From Roseomonas populi (GTDB lineage Bacteria; Pseudomonadota; Alphaproteobacteria; Acetobacterales; Acetobacteraceae): a DNA stretch of 60,296 nt. Location of the stretch: contig NZ_JANJOU010000034.1 of the NCBI RefSeq assembly GCF_024594815.1, positions 1-60,296 on the forward strand, in the 5' to 3' direction. Under the pieces are notes generated by a model, which made no database searches, was not told where the DNA came from, and worked only from the letters and a program-made list of their open reading frames with translations. The position numbers and the translations under genes were made by a program. Positions 35,018-43,465 of the stretch are shown here, in pieces (within the stretch, counting starts at the first letter, position 1; every line of letters begins with the position of its first letter).

Positions 35018-36034
35018 ATGGTAGCTGTCGTTCATGAGTCCGGTGTCCTTAGCCGTCGCGCCACGCTGCTCGGGGTTGGGGCCGCGATGGTTGCGGGGTG
35101 GCCGAGACGTGGCGCCGCGCAGCAATCCGATGCGCGCTACCCCAACCGTCCCATCCGCCTCGTGGTTCCCTATGGCGCGGGGACCAGCACCGATACCATG
35201 GCTCGCCTCATCGGCCCGGCCATGGCCAAGGTTCTCGGCCAGCCGGTCGTCGTGGAGAACCGGCCGGGGGCAAGCGGCGCGGTGGGCAGCGAGGCGATCG
35301 CCAGGTCCGCGCCGGATGGGTACTCGCTACTGCTGGGGGCAGTCGCTTCCCACGCGATCCTGCCCACGCTGATGCCGAGGCTGCCCTATGATCCGCTCCG
35401 CGACTTCACGGCGATCTCGCTGACGACGAACGCACCGAACCTGCTGGTGGTGAACCCTAAGGTACCGGCGCGGACACTGCCGGAATTCCTGAACTGGGCT
35501 CACCGGCAACGGGAAAAGGTCGCCTACGCATCTGCCGGGAACGGCACCTCAAGCCACCTCGCGGGAGAGCTCCTCGTACTACGAACGGGCGCGCCGCTCG
35601 AGCATGTGCCCTACAGCAGCGGGGCCCAGGCCGTGACGGACGTCATCTCCGGCCAGGTGCCGATGCTCGTCTACCAGGTCACAGCGGTCCTGCCTTACGT
35701 GCGCGAGGGATCCTTGCGGGCGCTGGCCACCACTTCCGACGCCCGGCTGAGTTGGACGCCCGAAGTCCCGACCGTCCAGGAAGCGGGCATCCGCGACTTC
35801 GACGTGGCCGCTTGGCACGGGCTCTTCGGCCCGGCTGGGCTTCCCACGCCGATCGTCGATGCCGTCTATGCCGCACTCAGGTCCGCACTGGACGACCCTG
35901 CGCTGCGGCCGCGGATCCAAGACCTTGGGCTCGTGCCGGTGGGTATGCCTTCGGCGGAGTTCAGTCGCTTCCTTGCTGCCGACATCGTCCGGTGGCGCGA
36001 GGTCATTCACGCCGCCAACGTCAAGGCGGACTAG
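35018..36034 (+). CDS. Bug/TctC-family binding protein (4)
   Basis: A 338-residue periplasmic protein. ATG 35018 is preceded by GGGGAGGG; the signal contains SRRATLLGVGAAMVAGW and ends RGAAQ. Signatures: RPIRLVVPYGAGTSTDTMAR, GQPVVVENRPGASG, DGYSLLLGAVASHAI, and GTSSHLAGELL. It is the first gene behind operator site A and precedes the GntR regulator by 105 bp, so its ligand is a likely inducer or substrate of the following pathway. Confidence 0.85.
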   Translation: MVAVVHESGVLSRRATLLGVGAAMVAGWPRRGAAQQSDARYPNRPIRLVVPYGAGTSTDTMARLIGPAMAKVLGQPVVVENRPGASGAVGSEAIARSAPDGYSLLLGAVASHAILPTLMPRLPYDPLRDFTAISLTTNAPNLLVVNPKVPARTLPEFLNWAHRQREKVAYASAGNGTSSHLAGELLVLRTGAPLEHVPYSSGAQAVTDVISGQVPMLVYQVTAVLPYVREGSLRALATTSDARLSWTPEVPTVQEAGIRDFDVAAWHGLFGPAGLPTPIVDAVYAALRSALDDPALRPRIQDLGLVPVGMPSAEFSRFLAADIVRWREVIHAANVKAD

Positions 36035-36139
36035 CCCACGAGGCTGGGTAGAGGGCTGGCGACGTTGTTCCTCGGGCATCAGGCATCGTATGAGATCCCT
36101 TTCGGCCGGTCGGCCCAGCCAGAGGGGATCACGGGAGCC

Positions 36140-36847
36140 GTGGAGTACCGCACCAAAGAGGAACAGGTTGCCGATCATCTTCGGGAGGCTATCCTATCCG
36201 GCCACTTCCCTCGCGGCACGCGCCTAAAGCAGGCCGAGGTTGCGAAGACGCTTCAGATCAGCATCACGCCGGTGCGGGAGGCGCTCAAGCTCCTCGAGGC
36301 GGAAGGATACATCAGCGGCAGCTCCTACAAGGGCGCGGTGGTGGCACCTCTCGACGTGGCAGCCTCCGTGGAGACGTTGAACCTGCGGATCCTGCTCGAG
36401 GGGCAGCTGATCCGGCACGCGGTCGAGAGGGCAACCACGGAGGACCTGCGCCTGATCCGAGGCTTCGCGGACGAGTTCGCGGAAGCCGTCCGAAGGAAGG
36501 ACAGCGCCGAGGCCCGGGCCTCCAACTACCGCTTCCACAAGCAGATGTACGCCACGGCGAACCTGCCGCAGACCCTGCACTTCGTTCAGATCCTGTGGGC
36601 CCGCTACCCGTTCGACGTGATCAACCGGGTCGAGGGACGCGCGGTCACGGCCGTAGAAGAGCACGAGGAGCTCCTGCGGGCGATGATCGAGGGCGACCTC
36701 GCGGGCGCGATGCTAGCCCTGCGGCGCCACATCGAGGCGGGCTGGGCGACGGTGAAGGATGAAACGGAGATCGGGGGGGATCACCCGCCTGCTGTCCGTG
36801 TCCGTAGGACGCCGCGACGCGGCAAGGAGGATAAACGGAATGAGTGA
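36140..36847 (+). CDS. GntR family transcriptional regulator, FCD type (2)
   Basis: A 235-residue regulator. The winged helix has LKQAEVAKTLQISITPVREA and LKLLEAEGYISGSSYKGAVV. The FCD domain follows with LRILLEGQLIRHAVERAT, the His-bearing SNYRFHKQMYATA, and EEHEELLRAMIEGDL..RRHIEAGW. No ATG is in frame near the start; GTG 36140 sits close to the expected N-terminus, while TTG 36065 is the first possible start. It overlaps the next gene by 8 bp. It is the best candidate to bind the AATGCATT sites of this cluster. Confidence 0.8.
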   Translation: MEYRTKEEQVADHLREAILSGHFPRGTRLKQAEVAKTLQISITPVREALKLLEAEGYISGSSYKGAVVAPLDVAASVETLNLRILLEGQLIRHAVERATTEDLRLIRGFADEFAEAVRRKDSAEARASNYRFHKQMYATANLPQTLHFVQILWARYPFDVINRVEGRAVTAVEEHEELLRAMIEGDLAGAMLALRRHIEAGWATVKDETEIGGDHPPAVRVRRTPRRGKEDKRNE

Positions 36848-37421
36848 CTCAGTGCTTCTCGTCATGGACATGATGAACGACCTGATTCACCCGGAGGGGC
36901 CCAACGCGAAGACCTACGCTCCCATCATCGCGGAGCGCGGCGTTATCGAGCGGACGCGTGAGCTGATCGGCAAGGCGCGAATTGCGGGGGTGCGGGTGGG
37001 GTTCGTGCGCGTGGGCTTCTCGCCCGACTACGTCCAGTGCCCGCCCAACTCCCCGGTCTTCTCCGCCGCGCGGCAAAAGGGGCTGTTCAAGCTCGGGAGT
37101 TGGGGGACCGAGATCCATCCGGCTCTGGGGCCCCAACCTGATGACCTGGATATCGTGAAACACAGGGTCAGCCCCTTCTACGGCACCTCTCTCGAGCCGA
37201 CCTTGCGGGCCCTGGGAACCAAGCGCCTCTTCCTCACCGGCGTCTCGACGAATGGCGTCGTGCACACGGGCGTTCGCGAAGGGCACGATCGCGACTATGC
37301 CTGCGTGGTCGTGGAGGATTGCTGTGCTGGGATTTCCGACGAGGAGCATCGAAACGCGATCTCCTGCATGCAGCGCTTCGCCAAGATCCAGAAGGTCAGT
37401 GAGGTGGACCTCTCGGCTTGA
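36840..37421 (+). CDS. Isochorismatase-like hydrolase lacking the catalytic Cys
   Basis: A 193-residue Rossmann-like hydrolase. Asp10 in LLVMDMMND and Lys107 in DIVKHRVSPFYGT are the first two members of the Asp-Lys-Cys triad. The loop that carries Cys in amidases (GVATN-x-C) reads GVSTNGVVHTGV, with Val140 at the Cys position. True isochorismatases also lack Cys, so this could hydrolyse an ether or act non-covalently, or be a binding protein. It overlaps the GntR gene by 8 bp, so the two are translated together. Confidence 0.75.
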   Translation: MSDSVLLVMDMMNDLIHPEGPNAKTYAPIIAERGVIERTRELIGKARIAGVRVGFVRVGFSPDYVQCPPNSPVFSAARQKGLFKLGSWGTEIHPALGPQPDDLDIVKHRVSPFYGTSLEPTLRALGTKRLFLTGVSTNGVVHTGVREGHDRDYACVVVEDCCAGISDEEHRNAISCMQRFAKIQKVSEVDLSA

Positions 37422-37865
37422 GCTCACCCTGCAAGCCTAGGCGCGGTGTCAGGCGGGCTGACCATCACGCCCGTAAGTGAGCGGCCGGGGAGGGGCTCCG
37501 AACTTCCCCTGGGTAGGCCCAATTTCAGGCATTCCTGAGTTCCATCCAACTCGCCCCGCTCCCATGCCTTCCACTAGATTATCGGCAATTAACGACATGG
37601 CCGCTTGTGACGCTCCAAAGAATGCATTATGCATCATCGGGGGAAGGAAAGACATCCCGGTCTGGGTTCCGGTCCGTGTTGCCGGGGCGCTCTACGAAAT
37701 GCTCGGCGCGCCGGCTCTCATTCCGCCCCGTCGGGCATCACCGGACGGATGCTCCGGCTGGGCACCATGGTGTTGGTCGGAGGGGCGAGCTCCCCGGTCT
37801 GACGCACAACCTCAAGGAGGAAACGACCACCATGACTTGCGATCATTCGAGGAAGTGGGGCCGCC
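37422..37865. other. Intergenic regulatory region before the dioxygenase operon
   Basis: About 440 bp without a convincing gene. It contains the strongest form of the operator (site B) at 37621-37635 and a promoter candidate. The ~230-nt leader between this promoter and the ATG at 37866 is long; GAGGAAACGA at ~37816 and GGAAGTGGGG at ~37852 are purine-rich stretches, the latter probably the ribosome-binding site. Confidence 0.45.
37605..37635 (+). promoter_or_regulatory. Promoter with double ATGCAT operator, site B
   Basis: TTGTGA at 37605-37610 and TATGCA at 37628-37633, 17 bp apart, form a promoter candidate. The -10 box lies inside AATGCATTATGCATC (37621-37635), two ATGCAT units one base apart. 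The same 15-mer occurs as its exact reverse complement at site C (46386-46400). A repressor bound here would block the dioxygenase operon. Confidence 0.5.
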
Positions 37866-38699
37866 ATGAATAGCATCACCCCGCAGATCACGGCCCGCCC
37901 CATCGCCGGCGCTCTCGGCGCCGAGGTTTACGGCGTCGGTCCCCTCGCCAAGGCCTCCGACGAGACCATCGCGCGCATCCGCGAGCTCTGGCTCGAACAT
38001 TCGGTGATCTTCTTCCGCGACCAGCCGCTGGAACCGAAGGACTTCGTCGCCTTCGCGCGGCGGTTCGGCGATGTGGTCCACTATCCATTCCTCAAGGGGC
38101 TGGATGAAGCACCGGAGGTGATCACCGTCGCGAAGCGCGAGGACGAGCGCGTCAACTTCGGTGGCCTCTGGCACACTGACACGGCCTACCTGGACCAGCC
38201 GCCGATGGCGACGATGCTGGTGGCGCGAGAGCTCCCGCCCTTTGGCGGCGACACGCTCTTCGCCAGCGCCTATGCGGCTTACGACGCGCTCTCGGACGGC
38301 ATGAAGAAGCTGCTTGATCCGCTGAAGGCCATCAACAGTTCCGCCAAGGCCGAGAAGACCCGGACGCGGGAGGATCGCAAGGCGGGCGAGGAGCGCAAGG
38401 TGCTGGAGGCCGCGCATCCCGTGGTGCGGACCCATCCCGAGACGGGGCGGAAGGCGCTCTACGTCAACGGGGGCCACACCCTCCGCTTCGAGGGCATGTC
38501 GGAGGAGGAGAGCGCGGGCCTGCTCGCCTACCTGTTCGAGCACCAGGTCAAGCCTGAGTTCACCTGCCGCTTCCGCTGGGAGCCGGGTTCCATCGCGTTC
38601 TGGGACAACCGCTGCGCGCTGCACAACCCGGTGAACGACTACCACGGCTACCGGCGCATCATGCACCGCGTGACCCTCGCCGGGGACACCCCGAGGTGA
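37866..38699 (+). CDS. TauD/TfdA-family Fe(II)/2-oxoglutarate dioxygenase
   Basis: A 277-residue cupin-type oxygenase. The iron ligands are H103 and D105 in LWHTDTAY and H253 in CALHNPVNDY. Arg264 or Arg268 in GYRRIMHRVT binds the 2-oxoglutarate carboxylate. FFRDQPLEPKDFVAFARRFG is the usual N-terminal block. The family hydroxylates or cleaves unactivated C-H bonds of organic acids such as taurine, 2,4-D or carnitine-like compounds. It is the first enzyme gene after operator site B and overlaps the next Bug gene by 4 bp. In this context it could put a hydroxyl on a tricarboxylate. Confidence 0.85.
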   Translation: MNSITPQITARPIAGALGAEVYGVGPLAKASDETIARIRELWLEHSVIFFRDQPLEPKDFVAFARRFGDVVHYPFLKGLDEAPEVITVAKREDERVNFGGLWHTDTAYLDQPPMATMLVARELPPFGGDTLFASAYAAYDALSDGMKKLLDPLKAINSSAKAEKTRTREDRKAGEERKVLEAAHPVVRTHPETGRKALYVNGGHTLRFEGMSEEESAGLLAYLFEHQVKPEFTCRFRWEPGSIAFWDNRCALHNPVNDYHGYRRIMHRVTLAGDTPR

Positions 38700-39688
38700 C
38701 GCCTGCGCCAGCCGGCGTGGCCAGGCGGGCGGTGCTGGCGGGGATGCTGTCCCTGCCAGCCGTCGCCCGGGCCCAGACGCCGTGGAGCGCGGCGCGTTCC
38801 ATATCGCTGGTGGTGCCCTTCGCCGCGGGCGGCACCACGGACGTGATGGCGAGGCTCCTGGCCGAACAGCTCGGCCCGCGCCTCGGTCAGACGGTGGTGG
38901 TGGAGAACGTCACGGGCGCGGGCGGCAACATCGGTGCGGAGCGCGTTGCCCGGGCGTCGGGCGATGGACACACGGCGCTCTTCGCCCACGTCGGGGTGTT
39001 CGCAATCAACGGCCACCTCTACCGCTCGCCGGGATTCCAGAGTGAGCGGGACTTCGCGCCCGTGGGGGTGGTCTGCACCAACCCAATGGTGCTCCTGGTC
39101 TCCGCCCGGTCCGGAATAGCGGATCTGGAGGGATTGCTTCGCCGGGCCAGGAGCGGGGACCTGCGCATTGCGACCTCTGGCGCGGGCTCGACCCTGCACC
39201 TCGCGGCGCTGCAGTTCCTGGACGCGGCCGGGGGGCGTGCGGACCTCATCCCGTACCGCGGCGGGGCACCTGCCGTGAACGACCTACTAGCCGGGCAGGT
39301 GGACATGCTCATTGAGCAGGCCTTCAGCGCCATCCCCAACTCCCGGGACGGCATGGCCAGGGCCCTCCTGGTCACGGGCGCGAAGCGGCTCGACGTGCTG
39401 CCCGCGGTACCCACGGCGGGGGAGGCGGGCCTCCCCGGCCTCGACATGGAGGTCTGGAACGCCCTCGTGCTGCCCTCCGCCGCGCCGGCGCCAGTCCGGG
39501 CCGCCTGGGAAGCCGCCTTGGCGGCCTCGCTGAAGGAGCCGTCGCTGAGGCACCGCTACGAGGGGATGATGGGCCGGATACCGGCCGGGCAGGAGGCGAC
39601 GGCCGCGCATCTGGGCGCGCTGATCGCGAACGACACAAGCCGCTGGGGCGAGGTTCTGCGCCACAGCAACGCGGCAAGAATGGATTGA
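38696..39688 (+). CDS. Bug/TctC-family binding protein (5)
   Basis: A 330-residue periplasmic protein whose GTG start overlaps the dioxygenase stop (GTGA). The signal is short (ARRAVLAGMLSLPAVARAQ). Signatures: RSISLVVPFAAGGTTDVMAR, GQTVVVENVTGAGG, GDGHTALFAHVGVF, and GAGSTLHLAALQF. Its coupling between two catabolic enzyme genes is strong evidence that the pathway substrate is a carboxylate bound by this protein. Confidence 0.85.
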   Translation: MTPAPAGVARRAVLAGMLSLPAVARAQTPWSAARSISLVVPFAAGGTTDVMARLLAEQLGPRLGQTVVVENVTGAGGNIGAERVARASGDGHTALFAHVGVFAINGHLYRSPGFQSERDFAPVGVVCTNPMVLLVSARSGIADLEGLLRRARSGDLRIATSGAGSTLHLAALQFLDAAGGRADLIPYRGGAPAVNDLLAGQVDMLIEQAFSAIPNSRDGMARALLVTGAKRLDVLPAVPTAGEAGLPGLDMEVWNALVLPSAAPAPVRAAWEAALAASLKEPSLRHRYEGMMGRIPAGQEATAAHLGALIANDTSRWGEVLRHSNAARMD

Positions 39689-39693
39689 ACGAG

Positions 39694-40755
39694 ATGCGCA
39701 TCCTGGTTCTCCCCGGGGACGGGGTCGGCCCCGAGATCACGGCGGCCACCCTGGCCGTGCTCGACGCCGCGCGGAGCCGCTTCTCTTTATCCCTGGAGTT
39801 CAAGCACGAGGTGGTCGGCCGGCAGAGCCACCGGCTCCACGGCACGACAGCACGGAGCGAGCTGCTGGATGAGGCCCGCAGGTCGGACGGCGTGATGCTC
39901 GGCCCGGCCGACATCCTGGAGAGCGACGACGAGCGGCGCGGGGAGATCAACCCCTCCAAATTCTTCCGCAAGGGCCTGGACCTCTTCGCCAACATCCGCC
40001 CATGCCGGACCTATCCGGGCTTCGTCGGGAAGGTTGGCGAGTTCGACCTCGTCGTCGTGCGGGAGAACACGGAGGGCTTCTACGCCGACCGCAACATGGA
40101 GGCGGGGAACGGCGAGATCCTGGTCACGCCGGAGGTGGCCATCTCGCTGCGCCGGATTACCAGGGCCTGCAGCCTGCGCGTCGCGCGGGCGGCCTGCGAG
40201 TTGGCCATGCGCCGCGGGCGCCGCGTCACGGTGGTGCACAAGGCCAACGTGCTCAAGGTGACGGACGGGCTGTTCCTCGGCGCGTGCCGCGAGGTGGCCG
40301 CCGACTACCCGGACGTCTCGCTCGAGACGGTGCTGGTGGACTCCATGATGGCCCACGTCGTGCGGGATCCCCGGCGCTTCGACGTGGTTGTCACCACGAA
40401 CATGTTCGGCGACATCCTCTCGGACCTGACGGCCGAGTTGTCGGGCAGCCTCGGCCTGGGTGGGTCGCTGAATGCCGGGGCCGAGCACGCCATGGCCCAG
40501 GCTGCCCACGGCTCGGCGCCGGACATTGCAGGGAAGGACCTGGCCAACCCCTTCTCGCTGGTGCTCTCGGCAGCGCTCCTCCTCTCCTGGCACGGTCGCC
40601 GCACCGGGAAGGGAGAGTTCGCGGCCGCCGGGGACGCCATCGAGGCCGCCGTCGCCAATGCTATCGATGCTGGGGAGACAACGCGGGACATCGGCGGCCG
40701 CCTCGGCACCGCCGCGACCGCGGAAGCACTCGCAGCCCGCATTCGCGCGAACTGA
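39694..40755 (+). CDS. Isocitrate/isopropylmalate dehydrogenase family enzyme
   Basis: A 353-residue metal-dependent beta-decarboxylating dehydrogenase. GDGVGPEI opens the fold; NIRPCRTYPG and VVRENTEGFYADRNM hold substrate-binding Arg/Glu residues. VVHKANVLKVTDGLF holds the catalytic Lys, and TNMFGDILSDLTAELSGSLG the metal Asp. HGSAPDIAGKDLANP is the NAD-type cofactor loop. It oxidises a 2-hydroxy acid with a 3-carboxylate to a 2-oxo acid plus CO2. An in-frame TTG at 39685 overlaps the Bug stop; ATG 39694 is preferred. The GFYADR variant separates it from housekeeping LeuB and ICDH, so another substrate is likely. Confidence 0.85.
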   Translation: MRILVLPGDGVGPEITAATLAVLDAARSRFSLSLEFKHEVVGRQSHRLHGTTARSELLDEARRSDGVMLGPADILESDDERRGEINPSKFFRKGLDLFANIRPCRTYPGFVGKVGEFDLVVVRENTEGFYADRNMEAGNGEILVTPEVAISLRRITRACSLRVARAACELAMRRGRRVTVVHKANVLKVTDGLFLGACREVAADYPDVSLETVLVDSMMAHVVRDPRRFDVVVTTNMFGDILSDLTAELSGSLGLGGSLNAGAEHAMAQAAHGSAPDIAGKDLANPFSLVLSAALLLSWHGRRTGKGEFAAAGDAIEAAVANAIDAGETTRDIGGRLGTAATAEALAARIRAN

Positions 40756-40804
40756 CGCGCCCTCCCTCCCACGCACGCCCAGTCATCCGGAGCAAGTCTT
40801 TCGC

Positions 40805-43465
40805 ATGGGTCATGGTTCGTCGCCGCTGGTGGCAATGGGCGCCTCCTCGCTGGAGGCGCTGCAGCAGCAGTTCCGCCTCGATCCGGCATCGGTCGATCCG
40901 GGCTGGCGCGTCCTCTTCGAGGTGCTTGAGGATCTGGAGCCAGGAAGCGGCCTCGAGGCGCGGGCGCCGGGGGAGGGGGGCGCGGTGGCGGCCCGGCTCG
41001 CCGAGGCGATCCGGGCCCGCGGGCACCTGCATGCGTGGGTCTGCCCGCTCGTGCAGGAGCGCTCACCCATGCTCTCGCGGCTGAAGGCCAGCGAGCCTCC
41101 TGCCCAGCCCCTGTCGCCAGAGGCCCTGGAGCGCCTCTACGGCGGCACGCTGACGGTCGAGACGGCGCACATTGATGCTGCGGAGGCGCGGGCCTGGCTC
41201 CTGCGGGAGTTCGAGGCCGGGGCGAGGGAGGCCGGGCCCGAGGAGAAGCGGGCCATCCTGGGAGGGCTCATCGCCGCGGACGAGTTCGAGCGCTTCCTCG
41301 GCGTGAAGTACCCGACCAAGAAGCGCTTCGGCGCCGAGGGGGCAGAGGCCGTAGTGCCGCTGCTGCGCCGTATCCTGGAGGCGGCCGCCGCCTCGGGCGT
41401 GACGCACGTGGTCGTCGGCACGATGCACCGGGGGCGGCTGAGCCTGATGGCCAACGTGCTGGGCAAGGATCTCACGCGGATGCTGGCCGAGATCAAGGGA
41501 ATGCATCCCCTCTCGCCCGGTTCCGACCGCGCGGGGGACGTGCCCTACCACCTCGGCCTGGAGACGTCCCTGGAGGTCGGCGGGCGCAGGCTGAGCGTCA
41601 CCCTTCTTGCCAATCCCTCCCACCTGGAGGCGGTCGACCCGCTTGTCCTGGGCCGGGCTCGCGCGCTGCAGGAGCTGGAGGGCGATGAGGGGCGGGCGAA
41701 GGTCCTGCCTGTCATCCTCCACACCGACGCCGCCGTTATCGGCCAGGGTATCGTGCCGGAAACCCTGCAGCTCGGTGGGACGGAGGGCTTCGGGACCGGC
41801 GGGACCGTGCATGTGGTCATCAACAACCGTATCGGCTTCACGACCGAGGAGCGGGACGCCCGCACCTCCACGCATTGTACGGGGGCCTGGAAGGCCATCG
41901 ACAGCGCCATCCTGCACGTCAACGCGGACGATCCCCTGGCGGTGTGCCGGGCGGCGGAGCTGGCCTTCGGCTACCGCCACGCCCAGGGCCGGGACGCCGT
42001 GATCGACCTCGTCTGCTACCGCCGGAACGGCCACAACGAGATCGACGAGCCGACCTTCACGCAGCCGCTGCTCTACCAGCGGATCGCGGACAAGGAGCCG
42101 GTGGCATCCTCCTTCGCCGGGCGCCTGGTGGCCGAGGGCATCATGACCGAGGAGGAGGTCGCGGCCGAGCGGGGCCGGAACCGGGACCGGCTCCAGGCTG
42201 CCTACGAGCAGGCGTCGGAGTACCGCCCGAACGCCGCAGGGGTGGCCGGGGAGGCGCAGCCCTCCATCGCGCCCGAGACCGGCGTATCGCCGGACCTGCT
42301 CCGCTCCATCGCGGCCCGGCTCGCCGAGGGTCCCGCGGGCATGGCGCTGCATCCGCGCATGGGACGGATCCTGAAGCAGCGCCTGGTGGCGGAGGAAGGG
42401 CAGGTGGGCTGGCCCATCGCGGAGGCGCTCGCCTTCGGCTCTCTCCTGATGGAAGGCGTCCCGATCCGCCTGAGTGGGCAGGACGTGGTGCGCGGGGCCT
42501 TCTCCCACCGCCATTTCGGGCTGTTCGACACAGGGACCGGCGCGATGCATCTCGGCCTGAACGGGCTAGCCGAGGGACAGGCGCGGTTCTCCGTCCATAA
42601 CAGCCCGCTCTCCGAGTACGCGGTGCTCGGCTTCGAGTACGGCTACAGCCTGGCCCGGCCTGATGTGCTGACGCTCTGGGAAGCCCAGTTCGGCGACTTC
42701 GCCAACGGCGCGCAGATCGTCATCGACCAGTTCGTCATGTCGGCCGAGGAGAAGTGGGGCGACCGCTCCGGCCTCGTGATGCTGCTTCCGCACGGGCTGG
42801 AAGGGCAGGGACCGGAGCACTCCTCGGCACGGCCGGAGCGCTACCTGCAGATGGCGGCGAAGGGCAACGCCCGGATCGTCAATCCCAGCACGCCCGCCAA
42901 CTACTTCCACCTTCTCCGCGAGCAGGCCCTCGGGGGCGTCCGGCGCCCCCTGATCGTGATGAGTCCGAAGAAGCTGCTCCGCCTGCCCGCCGCGGTCTCG
43001 CCATTGGAGGATTTTGCGCCGGGCCGCCGGTTCCTGCCCGTGATCGCCGGGGCAGTGAGGGGCGACGTCCGCCTCGTTCTCATCTGCTCCGGCAAGATTG
43101 CCTACGAGCTGGAGGAAGAGCTTTCCCAGCGGCAGGAGGCGGGGACCGTTGTGGTCCGGCTGGAGCAGCTCTACCCGTTCCCGGAGGAGGTCCTCGCCGA
43201 AATGGCCCGTCGCTGGCCCGATGCCCGGTGCCGGTGGGTCCAAGAGGAGCCCGAGAACATGGGCCCCTGGAACTGGGTCCGCCCACGGCTGGAAGCCGTC
43301 CTGGCCGGTGCCGGGCTGGGCTCGCCGCAGCTGGCCTATGTGGGGCGCCCTGAGTCGCCGTCCCCCGCGGGCAGCTTCCACGGGGACCACGATGCCGATC
43401 AGCGCTCCATCGTCGAGCGTGCCTGCGCCGCCGAACCGCCTGCGCGAGCGACCAGGGCCGCATGA
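40805..43465 (+). CDS. 2-Oxoglutarate dehydrogenase E1-like ThDP enzyme without E2/E3 partners
   Basis: An 886-residue E1. Conserved blocks in order: FLGVKYPTKKRFGAEGAEAV, GTMHRGRLSLMANVLGK, GDVPYHLG, NPSHLEAVDPLV, GQGIVPETLQLGG, VINNRIGFTT, CYRRNGHNEIDEPTFTQP, GQDVVRGAFSHRHF, EAQFGDFANGAQIVIDQF and PHGLEGQGPEHSSARPERY. It decarboxylates a 2-oxo acid and passes the acyl group to an E2 lipoyl protein. No sucB, lpd or lipoyl gene is present, so it would borrow housekeeping E2/E3. It is shorter than SucA (~930-960) and departs at several positions, consistent with a dedicated substrate such as a methylated 2-oxoglutarate. An open frame reaches to 40472 but overlaps the previous gene. Confidence 0.85.
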   Translation: MGHGSSPLVAMGASSLEALQQQFRLDPASVDPGWRVLFEVLEDLEPGSGLEARAPGEGGAVAARLAEAIRARGHLHAWVCPLVQERSPMLSRLKASEPPAQPLSPEALERLYGGTLTVETAHIDAAEARAWLLREFEAGAREAGPEEKRAILGGLIAADEFERFLGVKYPTKKRFGAEGAEAVVPLLRRILEAAAASGVTHVVVGTMHRGRLSLMANVLGKDLTRMLAEIKGMHPLSPGSDRAGDVPYHLGLETSLEVGGRRLSVTLLANPSHLEAVDPLVLGRARALQELEGDEGRAKVLPVILHTDAAVIGQGIVPETLQLGGTEGFGTGGTVHVVINNRIGFTTEERDARTSTHCTGAWKAIDSAILHVNADDPLAVCRAAELAFGYRHAQGRDAVIDLVCYRRNGHNEIDEPTFTQPLLYQRIADKEPVASSFAGRLVAEGIMTEEEVAAERGRNRDRLQAAYEQASEYRPNAAGVAGEAQPSIAPETGVSPDLLRSIAARLAEGPAGMALHPRMGRILKQRLVAEEGQVGWPIAEALAFGSLLMEGVPIRLSGQDVVRGAFSHRHFGLFDTGTGAMHLGLNGLAEGQARFSVHNSPLSEYAVLGFEYGYSLARPDVLTLWEAQFGDFANGAQIVIDQFVMSAEEKWGDRSGLVMLLPHGLEGQGPEHSSARPERYLQMAAKGNARIVNPSTPANYFHLLREQALGGVRRPLIVMSPKKLLRLPAAVSPLEDFAPGRRFLPVIAGAVRGDVRLVLICSGKIAYELEEELSQRQEAGTVVVRLEQLYPFPEEVLAEMARRWPDARCRWVQEEPENMGPWNWVRPRLEAVLAGAGLGSPQLAYVGRPESPSPAGSFHGDHDADQRSIVERACAAEPPARATRAA

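Noticed and set aside
36065-36139. TTG start for the second GntR gene
   Set aside because: TTG is rare and the extra residues are not family-like; GTG 36140 fits the N-terminus better, though it is not proven.
37477-37869. Open frame of 130 codons before the dioxygenase
   Set aside because: Codon bias is poor, no family is seen, and operator site B lies inside it, so it is treated as a regulatory region.
41063-42550. Leftward open frame of 495 codons
   Set aside because: Antisense to the 2-oxoglutarate dehydrogenase E1-like gene, whose active-site blocks are all on the plus strand.
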